Shown piece by piece: positions 17,161-24,561 of a stretch of 64,000 nt of DNA. The DNA is taken from the NCBI RefSeq assembly GCF_015234135.1, contig NZ_JADGIK010000006.1, forward strand, positions 124,001 through 188,000. The letters run 5' to 3'. This DNA comes from Faecalibacter rhinopitheci (GTDB lineage Bacteria; Bacteroidota; Bacteroidia; Flavobacteriales; Weeksellaceae). The notes under the pieces are model-generated. The model had not been told where the DNA came from, made no database searches, and saw nothing but the letters and a program-made list of their open reading frames with translations. The translations under genes and the position numbers were made by a program. Every line of letters begins with the position of its first letter. Position 1 is the first letter of the stretch.

Positions 17161-17910
17161 TTATAATCTTGTAATAATAGTTGTTAAAGAAAGTAGTACG
17201 CCTATAATACTTGCTACAATTGTTATAGTTTTGGTACTTGATGCGTTCTGAATAGCAGATTTATTTGGCTCTACGTAAATAACATCATTTTGAGCTAAGT
17301 AGTATACAGGAGAATTAAAAATTTCTTTAGAAGTTAGATCTACACGATGAGACTCAATTTGTCCTTCTGTATTTCTAATTACCATAATGTTGTTTCTAAC
17401 TCCATTAATTTTTAGATCTCCCGCTAATCCGATAGCATCAATAATTGAAATTTTCTCTGAAGATAAAACTTTTGTTCCTGGAGTATTTACTTCTCCTAAA
17501 ACCGTAATTTTAAAATCAGCAAATGCTACATTTACAGAAGTATTTTTTATATAAAAAGATACTTTTTCTTGTATTAGTTTTTGAGATTCTATACGAGTTA
17601 ATCCTTTTACAAATATTTTCCCCAAAATAGGCATATCAATTTCCCCATTTTCATCTACTATATAAGTACGGCCTTCTGTATCATTTGTAGATGAACTTTG
17701 TAGGTTAAAAGGAGTAGTTGTAGTTGCATCTGATGCATATACACTTACTTTTAGTTTGTCGTTTATCTGAATCTTAGGTGTGTTTTCTTGAACAAATGTA
17801 CTTATGTTCTGAGAGTCATTAAAATACACAACATCTTCTCTTTTTGCACAAGAAAAAATGATGAATGAAAATAGGATGAGGTATAACTTATTTTTTAAAT
17901 TGATTTTCAT
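17161..17910 (-). CDS. Polysaccharide export lipoprotein (Wza-like)
   Basis: 249 residues. Lipoprotein signal ending IIFSC (Cys21) and a poly_export domain beginning PKIQINDKLKVSVYASDATT, then a SLBB domain around FKITVLGEVNTPGTKVLSSE. The C-terminus has a hydrophobic segment (IVASIIGVLLSLTTIITRL), common in the shorter Bacteroidota form, which is smaller than E. coli Wza. It forms the periplasm-to-surface channel for exported polysaccharide and works with the Wzc-like kinase encoded next to it. Its ATG overlaps the stop of the CapD-like gene by four bases, which indicates coupled translation. Confidence 0.9.
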   Translation of the reverse strand: MKINLKNKLYLILFSFIIFSCAKREDVVYFNDSQNISTFVQENTPKIQINDKLKVSVYASDATTTTPFNLQSSSTNDTEGRTYIVDENGEIDMPILGKIFVKGLTRIESQKLIQEKVSFYIKNTSVNVAFADFKITVLGEVNTPGTKVLSSEKISIIDAIGLAGDLKINGVRNNIMVIRNTEGQIESHRVDLTSKEIFNSPVYYLAQNDVIYVEPNKSAIQNASSTKTITIVASIIGVLLSLTTIITRL

Positions 17911-19823
17911 GCTTTATGATCTAAAATTTCGAATTTTGAATTTTGTGATTTAAATTCAGGTACTATATGCTTAATTTGTTGAACTAGTTCATTATTTTTT
18001 CGACTAATCTCTGTTAAGAGAGCAAAATCGCATAAATCATTTATTTTTTTAAATGTGTTTTCACATTTTGAATAATTAACTTTTGCAATCATTATTTTCT
18101 CGTGATGAGTTTTTATAGTATTTTCTCCATCGGCTAATAATTCTTCATATATTTTTTCGCCAGGTCGTAGACCCACCACTTTTATATCCATTTCCTCGGG
18201 ATATTTGTATCCACTTAGTCTAATCATTCGTTTTGCTAAATCAAATATCTTCATCGATTCTCCCATATCAAAAACAAAAATTTCTCCATTTTTACCCATA
18301 GTTCCTGCTTCCAATACTAATTGGCATGCTTCCGGAATTGTCATAAAATAACGAGTTATTTCAGGATGTGTCACAGTTAAAGGTCCTCCTTCTTCCATTT
18401 GTCTTTTAAATAAAGGAATAACAGATCCGTTGGATCCTAGTACATTACCAAATCGCGTTACAATATAAATAGTATCAGACAAAGCATTAAGACAATTGAC
18501 ATATATTTCAGCGCAACGTTTAGTCGCTCCCATAACATTTGTCGGATTTACTGCTTTGTCCGTTGAAATCATTACAAATTTTTGTACACCATATTCATGA
18601 GCTAAATCTGCTATAATTTTTGTCCCTCTAACATTAGTATTTACAGCTTCGTAAGGAAATTTTTCCATCAAAGGAACATGTTTATAAGCGGCAGCATGAT
18701 AAATATATTCAGGTCTGTAACGATTAAAAACGATTCTCATTCTTTCACAATCTCTTACATTACCAATAATATATTCAATATCATCTTTTTTAACCGATTT
18801 CATGCTTTGCTGTAGATCATATAACGCAGATTCAGCTGTGTCAACTAAAATAAGTTTCTTAAAATTTTTACAGGCTACTTGTCTTGCTATTTCACTTCCA
18901 ATAGAGCCGGCAGCACCAGTTATTAATATTGTTTTACCTTCTAGCTCTTGGTCTACAATAGGATTATTCAATTTAATAGCATCTCTCCCTAGTAAATCAT
19001 CAATTTTTAGAGTTTTGATTTGTTTAGTAGAATAATTACCATTTAACCAGTCTTTTATTGGGGGAACAATCTTAACTTTTATCGGATATTCAGTAAGTTT
19101 TTCTGAAATTTTAAGAAGCTGAGATTTATTGATTTTTTGGATAGAAATAATAACTTCATTAATATCATTTTCTTCAATAAATTCTTTTGTTAACGTAGAT
19201 GAATGTCTTACTAAAATACCATTTATTTTTTTTCCAGCTAGCTTATAATCATCATCTATAAAAGAAAAAATATTAGAACTTGAACTTGGATCGTTATGTA
19301 TCGCATTAAATGTTATGATACCAGAATTACCCGCTCCATAAATAATTGTTCTTTTTGCCTTCTTATTGTTAACTAAATAATGTGAGTATAAAGATTTATA
19401 AGTTGTTCTAGCAAAAACCATACTTACAGTAGTTACAAAAGAATGTATAAAAAGTACAGAATATGACAATCTATAATTGATAAATATAATATTCTCTGTA
19501 TCAACTAAGTTTCTGATAAAAAGATTGATAGTTAATAAAATAAAAAAAGCAATAGAATTCACTAAAAAAAGCGTTTGAGCATCTTTTAGTCCTGTTTGCC
19601 TAATAATACCTTTATATGTTCCATATTTAAGGTAAAGTAAAAGATATATAAATATAATTAAAGGTAGCCTTTTAATAACATTTGAAAATTCAAAACTATC
19701 GGTAAAGCTATTAATTATAAAATTACTACAAATATATGCACTGCTTACAATGCATAGGTCAATGACTAAAATTACCCATCGAGGTAAATTTTTTAGTAAT
19801 CCTCTTTTAGTGTTAGTGTTCAT
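17907..19823 (-). CDS. UDP-GlcNAc 4,6-dehydratase-type nucleotide-sugar enzyme (CapD/WbpM/FlaA1 family)
   Basis: 638 residues from ATG 19823; a TTG at 19847 would add eight residues but has no support. Four N-terminal membrane segments are followed by a CoA-binding-like Rossmann region (IIYGAGNSGIITFNA), then the catalytic SDR domain with GAAGSIGSE for NAD(P), and ISTDKAVNPTNVMGATKR, where SDR enzymes have Tyr; this membrane-bound group has Met at that place. The conserved LRPGEKIYEELL is near the C-terminus. It makes a 4-keto-6-deoxy sugar nucleotide for surface polysaccharide. It is first in the three-gene export operon. Confidence 0.9.
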   Translation of the reverse strand: MNTNTKRGLLKNLPRWVILVIDLCIVSSAYICSNFIINSFTDSFEFSNVIKRLPLIIFIYLLLYLKYGTYKGIIRQTGLKDAQTLFLVNSIAFFILLTINLFIRNLVDTENIIFINYRLSYSVLFIHSFVTTVSMVFARTTYKSLYSHYLVNNKKAKRTIIYGAGNSGIITFNAIHNDPSSSSNIFSFIDDDYKLAGKKINGILVRHSSTLTKEFIEENDINEVIISIQKINKSQLLKISEKLTEYPIKVKIVPPIKDWLNGNYSTKQIKTLKIDDLLGRDAIKLNNPIVDQELEGKTILITGAAGSIGSEIARQVACKNFKKLILVDTAESALYDLQQSMKSVKKDDIEYIIGNVRDCERMRIVFNRYRPEYIYHAAAYKHVPLMEKFPYEAVNTNVRGTKIIADLAHEYGVQKFVMISTDKAVNPTNVMGATKRCAEIYVNCLNALSDTIYIVTRFGNVLGSNGSVIPLFKRQMEEGGPLTVTHPEITRYFMTIPEACQLVLEAGTMGKNGEIFVFDMGESMKIFDLAKRMIRLSGYKYPEEMDIKVVGLRPGEKIYEELLADGENTIKTHHEKIMIAKVNYSKCENTFKKINDLCDFALLTEISRKNNELVQQIKHIVPEFKSQNSKFEILDHKA

Positions 19824-20067
19824 TAATTGTATTGATCGAAGTAGCAATTGTTGGTGTAATTGAACTTCAAAATCTTAATTGGTTAGTATGTTTAGGAAAT
19901 TCTTTAAAAGAACGTTACAAATATCATAAAATTATGGTTACGTATTATATATTAATAATTTTTTATTTTAAATCAATTAATAAATTGACAAGATACATGC
20001 GTTAAATTAAAATCAAATTATCCTACTTTTTTTGATAGTTTTAACTAGATAAATTCTTTAAAAATAG

Positions 20068-20075
20068 TATTTTTG
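20068..20075 (+). promoter_or_regulatory. -7 promoter element (TATTTTTG) of prs-rplY
   Basis: Exact TAnnTTTG match 22 bases ahead of the prs start. The nearest TTTG (20031) is too far upstream for a normal -33 box. The rest of the 274-base gap between this start and the CapD-like start is AT-rich with nothing else recognised. Confidence 0.5.
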
Positions 20076-20097
20076 CACAAATATTCCCAAAACAAAC

Positions 20098-21033
20098 ATG
20101 GAACAACCAGCATTTCTTTTTTCTACACGTGGTTCAAGTGAATTATCAAAAAAAATCGCGGAACAATACGGCCAAGATTTAGGTAAATTAAACATCGTTG
20201 AGTTTAGCGATGGCGAATTTACTCCAGCATTCGAACAGCCAATACGTGGAGGTCGTGTTTTCTTAATTGGATCTACACACCAACCCACAGACAATTTAAT
20301 GGAGTTACTATTAATGTGTGATGCAGCTAAGCGTGCTTCAGCAAAGAGCATTACAGCTGTAATTCCTTATTATGGTTTTGCTCGTCAAGATCGTAAAGAT
20401 GCACCTCGTGTACCAATTGGTGCAAAATTGGTAGCAAAAATGTTAATGTCTGCAGGTGCAACTCGCGTAATGACAATGGATTTACACGCAGACCAAATTC
20501 AAGGTTTCTTCGAAATCCCTGTGGATCATTTATTTGCTTCTACTATTTTCGTAGAATATATTCAAAATTTAGGTTTAGACAATATTTGTATCGCTTCACC
20601 AGATATGGGAGGGGCAAAAAGAGCAAATACTTATGCTAAACATTTAAACGCTGATATTGTAATTTGTCATAAAGAACGTAAAGTCGCAAATCAAGTAGAG
20701 AATATGATGTTAATAGGTGAGGTAGAAGGTAAGAATGTAATCTTAGTAGATGATATGATTGATACAGCCGGAACTTTAGCCAAAGCTGCAGAATTAATAA
20801 TGTCTAAAGGGGCAAACTCTGTACGTGCTATTGCTACTCACGGTGTACTTTCAGGGCCTGCTTACGAGCGCTTAGAAAATTCATTGTTAACAGAAATTGC
20901 TGTAACTGATAGTATTCCTTTAAAAAATACTTCTACAACTAAAATAAAAGTGTTATCTTGCGCATCGCTTTTCGCGGATGTTATGCATTTAGTGCATGAT
21001 AATAAATCAATTAGCCAACGCTTTGTTATCTAG
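20098..21033 (+). CDS. prs: Ribose-phosphate pyrophosphokinase
   Basis: 311 residues. It makes PRPP from ribose 5-phosphate and ATP for nucleotide, His and Trp synthesis. Family motifs are in place: FSDGEF near residue 36, the ATP region YYGFARQDRKD, TMDLHADQIQGFF, and the PRPP-binding loop VILVDDMIDTAGTLAKAA near 215. The rplY-type gene follows 44 bases later without a terminator, the usual prs-rplY pair in Bacteroidota. Confidence 0.95.
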   Translation: MEQPAFLFSTRGSSELSKKIAEQYGQDLGKLNIVEFSDGEFTPAFEQPIRGGRVFLIGSTHQPTDNLMELLLMCDAAKRASAKSITAVIPYYGFARQDRKDAPRVPIGAKLVAKMLMSAGATRVMTMDLHADQIQGFFEIPVDHLFASTIFVEYIQNLGLDNICIASPDMGGAKRANTYAKHLNADIVICHKERKVANQVENMMLIGEVEGKNVILVDDMIDTAGTLAKAAELIMSKGANSVRAIATHGVLSGPAYERLENSLLTEIAVTDSIPLKNTSTTKIKVLSCASLFADVMHLVHDNKSISQRFVI

Positions 21034-21077
21034 TTGATTACAGAAAAGAATTTTTAATTTTTATATAAAATAGTATT

Positions 21078-21662
21078 ATGAAATCTATTACAATTCAAGG
21101 TGTAAAAAGAGAAAACGTAGGAAAAGTTGCTACACGCGAACTACGTAATGCTGAACAAGTACCTTGCGTAATCTACGGAGGAGCAGCACCAATTCATTTC
21201 TCAGCTGATGAGAAAGCATTCAAAGGATTAGTTTATACTCCAGAAGCTCACACAGTTTCTATCGAGTTAGCTGACGGATCTAAATTTGACGCTATCTTAC
21301 AAGATATCCAATTCCACCCAGTTACAGATCGTATTATCCACGCTGATTTCTACCAAATGGACGAAAACAAACCAGTTACTATCGAAGTTCCTGTACGTTT
21401 AGTAGGTCGTGCTCGTGGTTTAGTAGCAGGAGGGGTTTTACGTTTTAACATGCGTAAAGTAAAAGTTCGCGCTATTCCAGCTAACTTACCAGATCAAATC
21501 GAGATTGACATTACTCCAATGAGAATTGGTCACAAAATGTATATCGAGTCTTTAAAGAACGAAAAATATACTTTCGCTCACCCAGACAATGCAGTAGTTG
21601 TAGCTATCCGTACTTCTCGTAATGCTATTAAAGATGCAGATTTAGATGAAGATGAAGCTTAA
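21078..21662 (+). CDS. rplY: 50S ribosomal protein L25, long (Ctc) form
   Basis: 194 residues, i.e. the long TL5/Ctc form: an N-terminal L25 domain that binds 5S rRNA ([28 protein letters not shown]) and a C-terminal beta domain ([35 protein letters not shown]). The acidic tail DADLDEDEA is usual. It follows prs and the pair ends at a strong terminator. Codons are clean and biased as expected for a highly expressed gene. Confidence 0.95.
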   Translation: MKSITIQGVKRENVGKVATRELRNAEQVPCVIYGGAAPIHFSADEKAFKGLVYTPEAHTVSIELADGSKFDAILQDIQFHPVTDRIIHADFYQMDENKPVTIEVPVRLVGRARGLVAGGVLRFNMRKVKVRAIPANLPDQIEIDITPMRIGHKMYIESLKNEKYTFAHPDNAVVVAIRTSRNAIKDADLDEDEA

Positions 21663-21682
21663 TTAGCATCATAAAATATATC

Positions 21683-21714
21683 AAAAACCACCTCCTTAAA
21701 GAGGTGGTTTTTTT
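21683..21714 (+). terminator. Terminator of prs-rplY
   Basis: Perfect 12-bp stem AAAAACCACCTC / GAGGTGGTTTTT, loop CTTAAA, then a T-run. Confidence 0.85.
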
Positions 21715-21727
21715 ATTCTTAAATTTT

Positions 21728-21747
21728 AATAAGATAAATTTGTCCGA
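21728..21747 (+). promoter_or_regulatory. Operator-like box 1 (Rrf2 gene)
   Basis: AATAAGATAAATTTGTCCGA. Its 12-base core GATAAATTTGTC is an almost perfect palindrome. The same 20-base box, 18 of 20 identical, recurs ahead of the hemerythrin-like gene. It overlaps the probable -33 box, as an autorepressor site would. Confidence 0.55.
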
Positions 21748-21769
21748 GATTAAAATATTTATATATTTG
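21739..21769 (+). promoter_or_regulatory. Promoter of the Rrf2 gene
   Basis: TTTG (21739-21742), 19-base spacer, TATATTTG (21762-21769). The start codon is 29 bases downstream. Confidence 0.6.
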
Positions 21770-21798
21770 TACCATTAATAATAGAAGATAAAGAGATA

Positions 21799-22233
21799 AT
21801 GTTTTCAAAAGCATGCGAGTACGGAATAAAATCGAGTATATACATTGCTCGTGAATCTATAAGTGGTAATCGCGTTAATTTAAAACAAATAGCTGCTTCT
21901 GTTAGTTCTCCCGAAGCGTATACAGCCAAGATATTACAACAACTTGTAAAAAGTGGAATAATAACTTCTGTTAAAGGAAAAATGGGTGGTTTTGAAATGA
22001 ATCCAGATACTTTAAAAGACATTAAGTTAGTTGATATTATTAAGTCTATTGATGGAGATGGGCTTTATCATAGCTGTATTTTAGGACTTAATGAGTGTGA
22101 CGCTAAGAAACCTTGCGCTCTGCATAGCAGAGTATTTACAATCAGAAAAAATCTTCAAAGAATGTTAGAAATTACAACAATGAATGATTTGATTGATGAT
22201 ATAGATAATGGTTTAGCTTTCCTTAAACACTAA
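21799..22233 (+). CDS. Rrf2-family transcriptional regulator with three-Cys cluster site
   Basis: 144 residues. The winged helix-turn-helix covers residues 1-80 (MFSKACEYGIKSSIYIARES, then SSPEAYTAKILQQLVKSGII). Cys93, Cys100 and Cys106 (SCILGLNECDAKKPCALH) give the three-cysteine Fe-S ligand set of NsrR/IscR/RsrR-type sensors. The hemerythrin-like gene 62 bases downstream, and a matching operator-like box ahead of each gene, favour a nitric-oxide or oxidative-stress sensor of NsrR type; whether the ligand is NO is inferred. It is not located in an isc or suf cluster. Confidence 0.87.
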   Translation: MFSKACEYGIKSSIYIARESISGNRVNLKQIAASVSSPEAYTAKILQQLVKSGIITSVKGKMGGFEMNPDTLKDIKLVDIIKSIDGDGLYHSCILGLNECDAKKPCALHSRVFTIRKNLQRMLEITTMNDLIDDIDNGLAFLKH

Positions 22234-22260
22234 AAAAAGGGAGAAAAAAATTTAAAATAA

Positions 22261-22280
22261 AATAAGACAAATTTATCCGA
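22261..22280 (+). promoter_or_regulatory. Operator-like box 2 (hemerythrin-like gene)
   Basis: AATAAGACAAATTTATCCGA, 15 bases before the start codon. The core GACAAATTTATC is the exact reverse complement of the core of box 1, while the flanks match in direct orientation. No clear TAnnTTTG element accompanies it. Confidence 0.55.
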
Positions 22281-22295
22281 ATAATAATTGTAAAA

Positions 22296-22793
22296 ATGAA
22301 GTTACTTGCCGAAATCCAGAATTTAAATCAATTAGGTTATAAACCTAAGGCTAATTTAACTATTTATGATGCGTGTAAAAAACACCATAAAACATTATTT
22401 TTTTGTTTTAATATAAGAATGGGAATAGATTTTAATATTGAAATGAATAGAATAGTGGAATATGTGAATTGGTATGGCGAGAACATTCTTTTTCCTAAAA
22501 TGAAGATAGAAGAAGAGCTTTTATTTACTGTATTAAATGAGGAACACTATTTAGTAAAACGTGCTTTGAAAGAGCATAGACGTATTCGTAGATTATTTAA
22601 AATAGGAACAAATCCTATGAAAAATTTAATCTATATAGAAGAAGAGCTAGACTTACATATTCGTTTCGAAGAAAAAAATATTTTAAATGAAGTTGAAAAA
22701 ATTATATCTCCAAAGCAATTAAAAGATATAAAAGAAGCTTTAGATCTTTTACCTACAAATGCAATGTGGAAAGATCAATTCTGGATCAAGTAA
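22296..22793 (+). CDS. Hemerythrin HHE-domain protein
   Basis: 165 residues. The helical pattern of bacterial hemerythrin-like proteins is visible: KKHHKTLFFCFNIRMG (His30, His31), KIEEELLFTVL (Glu72-74), HYLVKRALKEHRRIRRLF (His84, His94) and HIRFEEKNIL (His121, Glu125/126). In related flavobacterial proteins a His precedes the IEE motif; here it is Lys69, so one possible iron ligand is missing or replaced. Likely roles are di-iron binding in oxygen or nitric-oxide sensing, or repair of iron centres. It carries the same operator-like box as the Rrf2 regulator gene and is probably controlled by it. Confidence 0.75.
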   Translation: MKLLAEIQNLNQLGYKPKANLTIYDACKKHHKTLFFCFNIRMGIDFNIEMNRIVEYVNWYGENILFPKMKIEEELLFTVLNEEHYLVKRALKEHRRIRRLFKIGTNPMKNLIYIEEELDLHIRFEEKNILNEVEKIISPKQLKDIKEALDLLPTNAMWKDQFWIK

Positions 22794-22879
22794 GAACATA
22801 TGCAATCCTATAATTTTTTAGATGATTTTTTGAGTAAATAAAAATTCTATTTGCAGTAAGAATTTTTATGTGTGGTAAA

Positions 22880-22912
22880 AAAATAGCCTTGCTAATTGCA
22901 AGGCTATTTTTA
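22880..22912. terminator. Bidirectional terminator
   Basis: Perfect 13-bp stem AAAATAGCCTTGC / GCAAGGCTATTTT with loop TAATT, between the converging hemerythrin-like and glutaminyl cyclase genes. Confidence 0.82.
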
Positions 22913-23935
22913 TTATTTTATTATATTTATTTCGTAAATATAATCCCACTTTTTACCTGTAACTAACATGTTTTCCCCTTTAAAAGCAATTCCGTTTAGT
23001 ACATCTGCTTGTGGATTAGTCTGTTTTGGTTTTAACTCACTTAGATCAATGATTCCTTTAACTTGCCCTGTTGAATAATCAATAGCAATAATAGAGTTTG
23101 TTTCGTATATATTAGCATATATCAAATCATCTTTAAATTCTAACTCATTCAAACGAGAATAAGCGTTTTTATCATCTACAGCTTGTATAGTTCTTTTGTA
23201 ATTAAAGTCTTTATCAAAAAAGTGAATACGTTGAGTTCCTTCAGAAATGGCTAAATCTTTGCCAATCGTAGTTATTCCCCAACCTTCCATTACAATTCCT
23301 GGCATATTAAACTGAGCTTGCTTATTAAAATTTTGATCATATTTAAATCCTATACGATCTTGCCATGATAATTGATAAATAGTGCCGTCCAATTCCGTGA
23401 TACCTTCTCCAAAAATATCATCAACTACTTTATATTCATTCTCTGTAGTTGTAGCTCCAAGTTGATATTTCGCTAAATAAGTCTCATTTCTAAGACCAGT
23501 TCCTTCGTATATATAGCCATCTTTATAATAAAAACCTTGCGTAAAATATTTGTTATTATGTGGATAGGTATTTACTATTTCATATTTCCATGGAGTAGCT
23601 GGAGCATCACCTAAAACTAAAAAAGTAAATTCTCTAGAATTTAATACTTCCGTGCCTTTTAAAAAATTGATTGTTATAGAATGATTTCCAAGACCAATTA
23701 AATCCTTAGTGATAGTAGATCCATTTGGAATTTCTTTTCCATCTACTACAACATTTATCTGATCAATATTTTCTAAATTAGAATAATTAATATCTAATTT
23801 ATCTCCTAATTTAAATTGTTTAACACTTAATTCTTCAACAATTTCAGTGATAGCTGTATTATTTTTAGAGCCATCATCTTTACAAGAATACAGTAATGCT
23901 GAGGCTACAAGAGCCATCATAAATATTTTTTTCAT
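22913..23935 (-). CDS. Glutaminyl-peptide cyclotransferase family lipoprotein
   Basis: 340 residues with a lipoprotein signal (MKKIFMMALVASALLYSC, Cys18). After a short N-terminal beta domain, residues from about 115 on form the five-bladed propeller of plant-type glutamine cyclotransferases: YPHNNKYFTQGFYYKDGYIY, EGTGLRNETYLAKYQL and FGEGITELDGTIYQLSWQD. This family converts N-terminal Gln to pyroglutamate; lipidation places it at the membrane, facing the periplasm or the outside. In many Bacteroidota exported proteins carry N-terminal pyroGlu after signal cleavage, a likely client set. Confidence 0.87.
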   Translation of the reverse strand: MKKIFMMALVASALLYSCKDDGSKNNTAITEIVEELSVKQFKLGDKLDINYSNLENIDQINVVVDGKEIPNGSTITKDLIGLGNHSITINFLKGTEVLNSREFTFLVLGDAPATPWKYEIVNTYPHNNKYFTQGFYYKDGYIYEGTGLRNETYLAKYQLGATTTENEYKVVDDIFGEGITELDGTIYQLSWQDRIGFKYDQNFNKQAQFNMPGIVMEGWGITTIGKDLAISEGTQRIHFFDKDFNYKRTIQAVDDKNAYSRLNELEFKDDLIYANIYETNSIIAIDYSTGQVKGIIDLSELKPKQTNPQADVLNGIAFKGENMLVTGKKWDYIYEINIIK

Positions 23936-23982
23936 TCAATAATTTTCTAAAGTCTAATAGAATAGTTTTTTAAATTCCTTTA

Positions 23983-23990
23983 CAAATATA
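23983..23990 (-). promoter_or_regulatory. -7 promoter element of the glutaminyl cyclase gene
   Basis: CAAATATA on the plus strand reads TATATTTG on the minus strand, 47 bases ahead of the start and directly against the ruvC stop codon. Confidence 0.45.
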
Positions 23991-24539
23991 TTATTTTGTA
24001 CGGGTTGGATTAGCTTTTATAAATGAATCCCAACCTGTGTAAGCTTTTTGTTTGGTAGTTGTATTTCCTGAATTTAGAAAATGGCATACAGCTGCGGCTA
24101 ATCCATCGGTAGAATCCAAACGTTTAGGCAACTCTTTTAGTCCAACCAAATGTTGTAGCATACCCGCTACTTGCTCCTTTGATGCATTTCCATTACCTGT
24201 AATTGCCATTTTAATTTTCTTTGGCGCATATTCTGTAATTGGAATTTCACGTGATAAACAAGCTGCTATACACACTCCTTGTGCACGTCCTAGTTTTAGC
24301 ATAGATTGTGCATTCTGTCCCAAGAAAGGTGCTTCAATAGCTAATTCATCTGGATGATATTGATCAATTAAAGCAATGGTTTTTTCAAAAATGCGTTTCA
24401 ATTTCATTTCATGATTCGGAAGTTTATTCAATAACAATTCATCAAGCGTAATTAACGAAATTTTATTTCCTACAACTTTTATCAATCCAAATCCCATCAC
24501 ATTTGTACCAGGGTCAACACCTAAAATGATTCTTTCCAT
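23991..24539 (-). CDS. ruvC: Crossover junction endodeoxyribonuclease RuvC
   Basis: 182 residues. It cuts Holliday junctions in recombination repair as a dimer with RuvAB. The RNase-H-like acidic residues are present: Asp7 in GVDPGTNVMGFG, Glu in IEAPFLGQNAQS, and the C-terminal pair in STDGLAAAVCHF. The DNA-contact region MLKLGRAQGVCIAACLSRE and EYAPKKIKMAITGNGNASKEQ is intact. A -7 box ends only five bases before its ATG, so its mRNA may be leaderless. Confidence 0.95.
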   Translation of the reverse strand: MERIILGVDPGTNVMGFGLIKVVGNKISLITLDELLLNKLPNHEMKLKRIFEKTIALIDQYHPDELAIEAPFLGQNAQSMLKLGRAQGVCIAACLSREIPITEYAPKKIKMAITGNGNASKEQVAGMLQHLVGLKELPKRLDSTDGLAAAVCHFLNSGNTTTKQKAYTGWDSFIKANPTRTK

Positions 24540-24544
24540 CAGTA

Positions 24545-24552
24545 CAAAAATA
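24545..24552 (-). promoter_or_regulatory. -7 promoter element of ruvC
   Basis: CAAAAATA on the plus strand reads TATTTTTG on the minus strand; five bases separate it from the ATG. Confidence 0.45.
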
Positions 24553-24561
24553 CAATATTTT

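Noticed and set aside
19824-19847. TTG start for the CapD-like gene
   Set aside because: The added residues MLLRSIQL have no support and an ATG follows directly at 19823.
19848-20097. Possible RNA gene or riboswitch in the gap between capD-like gene and prs
   Set aside because: Sequence is AT-rich with no stable structured core, no tRNA arms and no known riboswitch motif; only the prs -7 element is supported.
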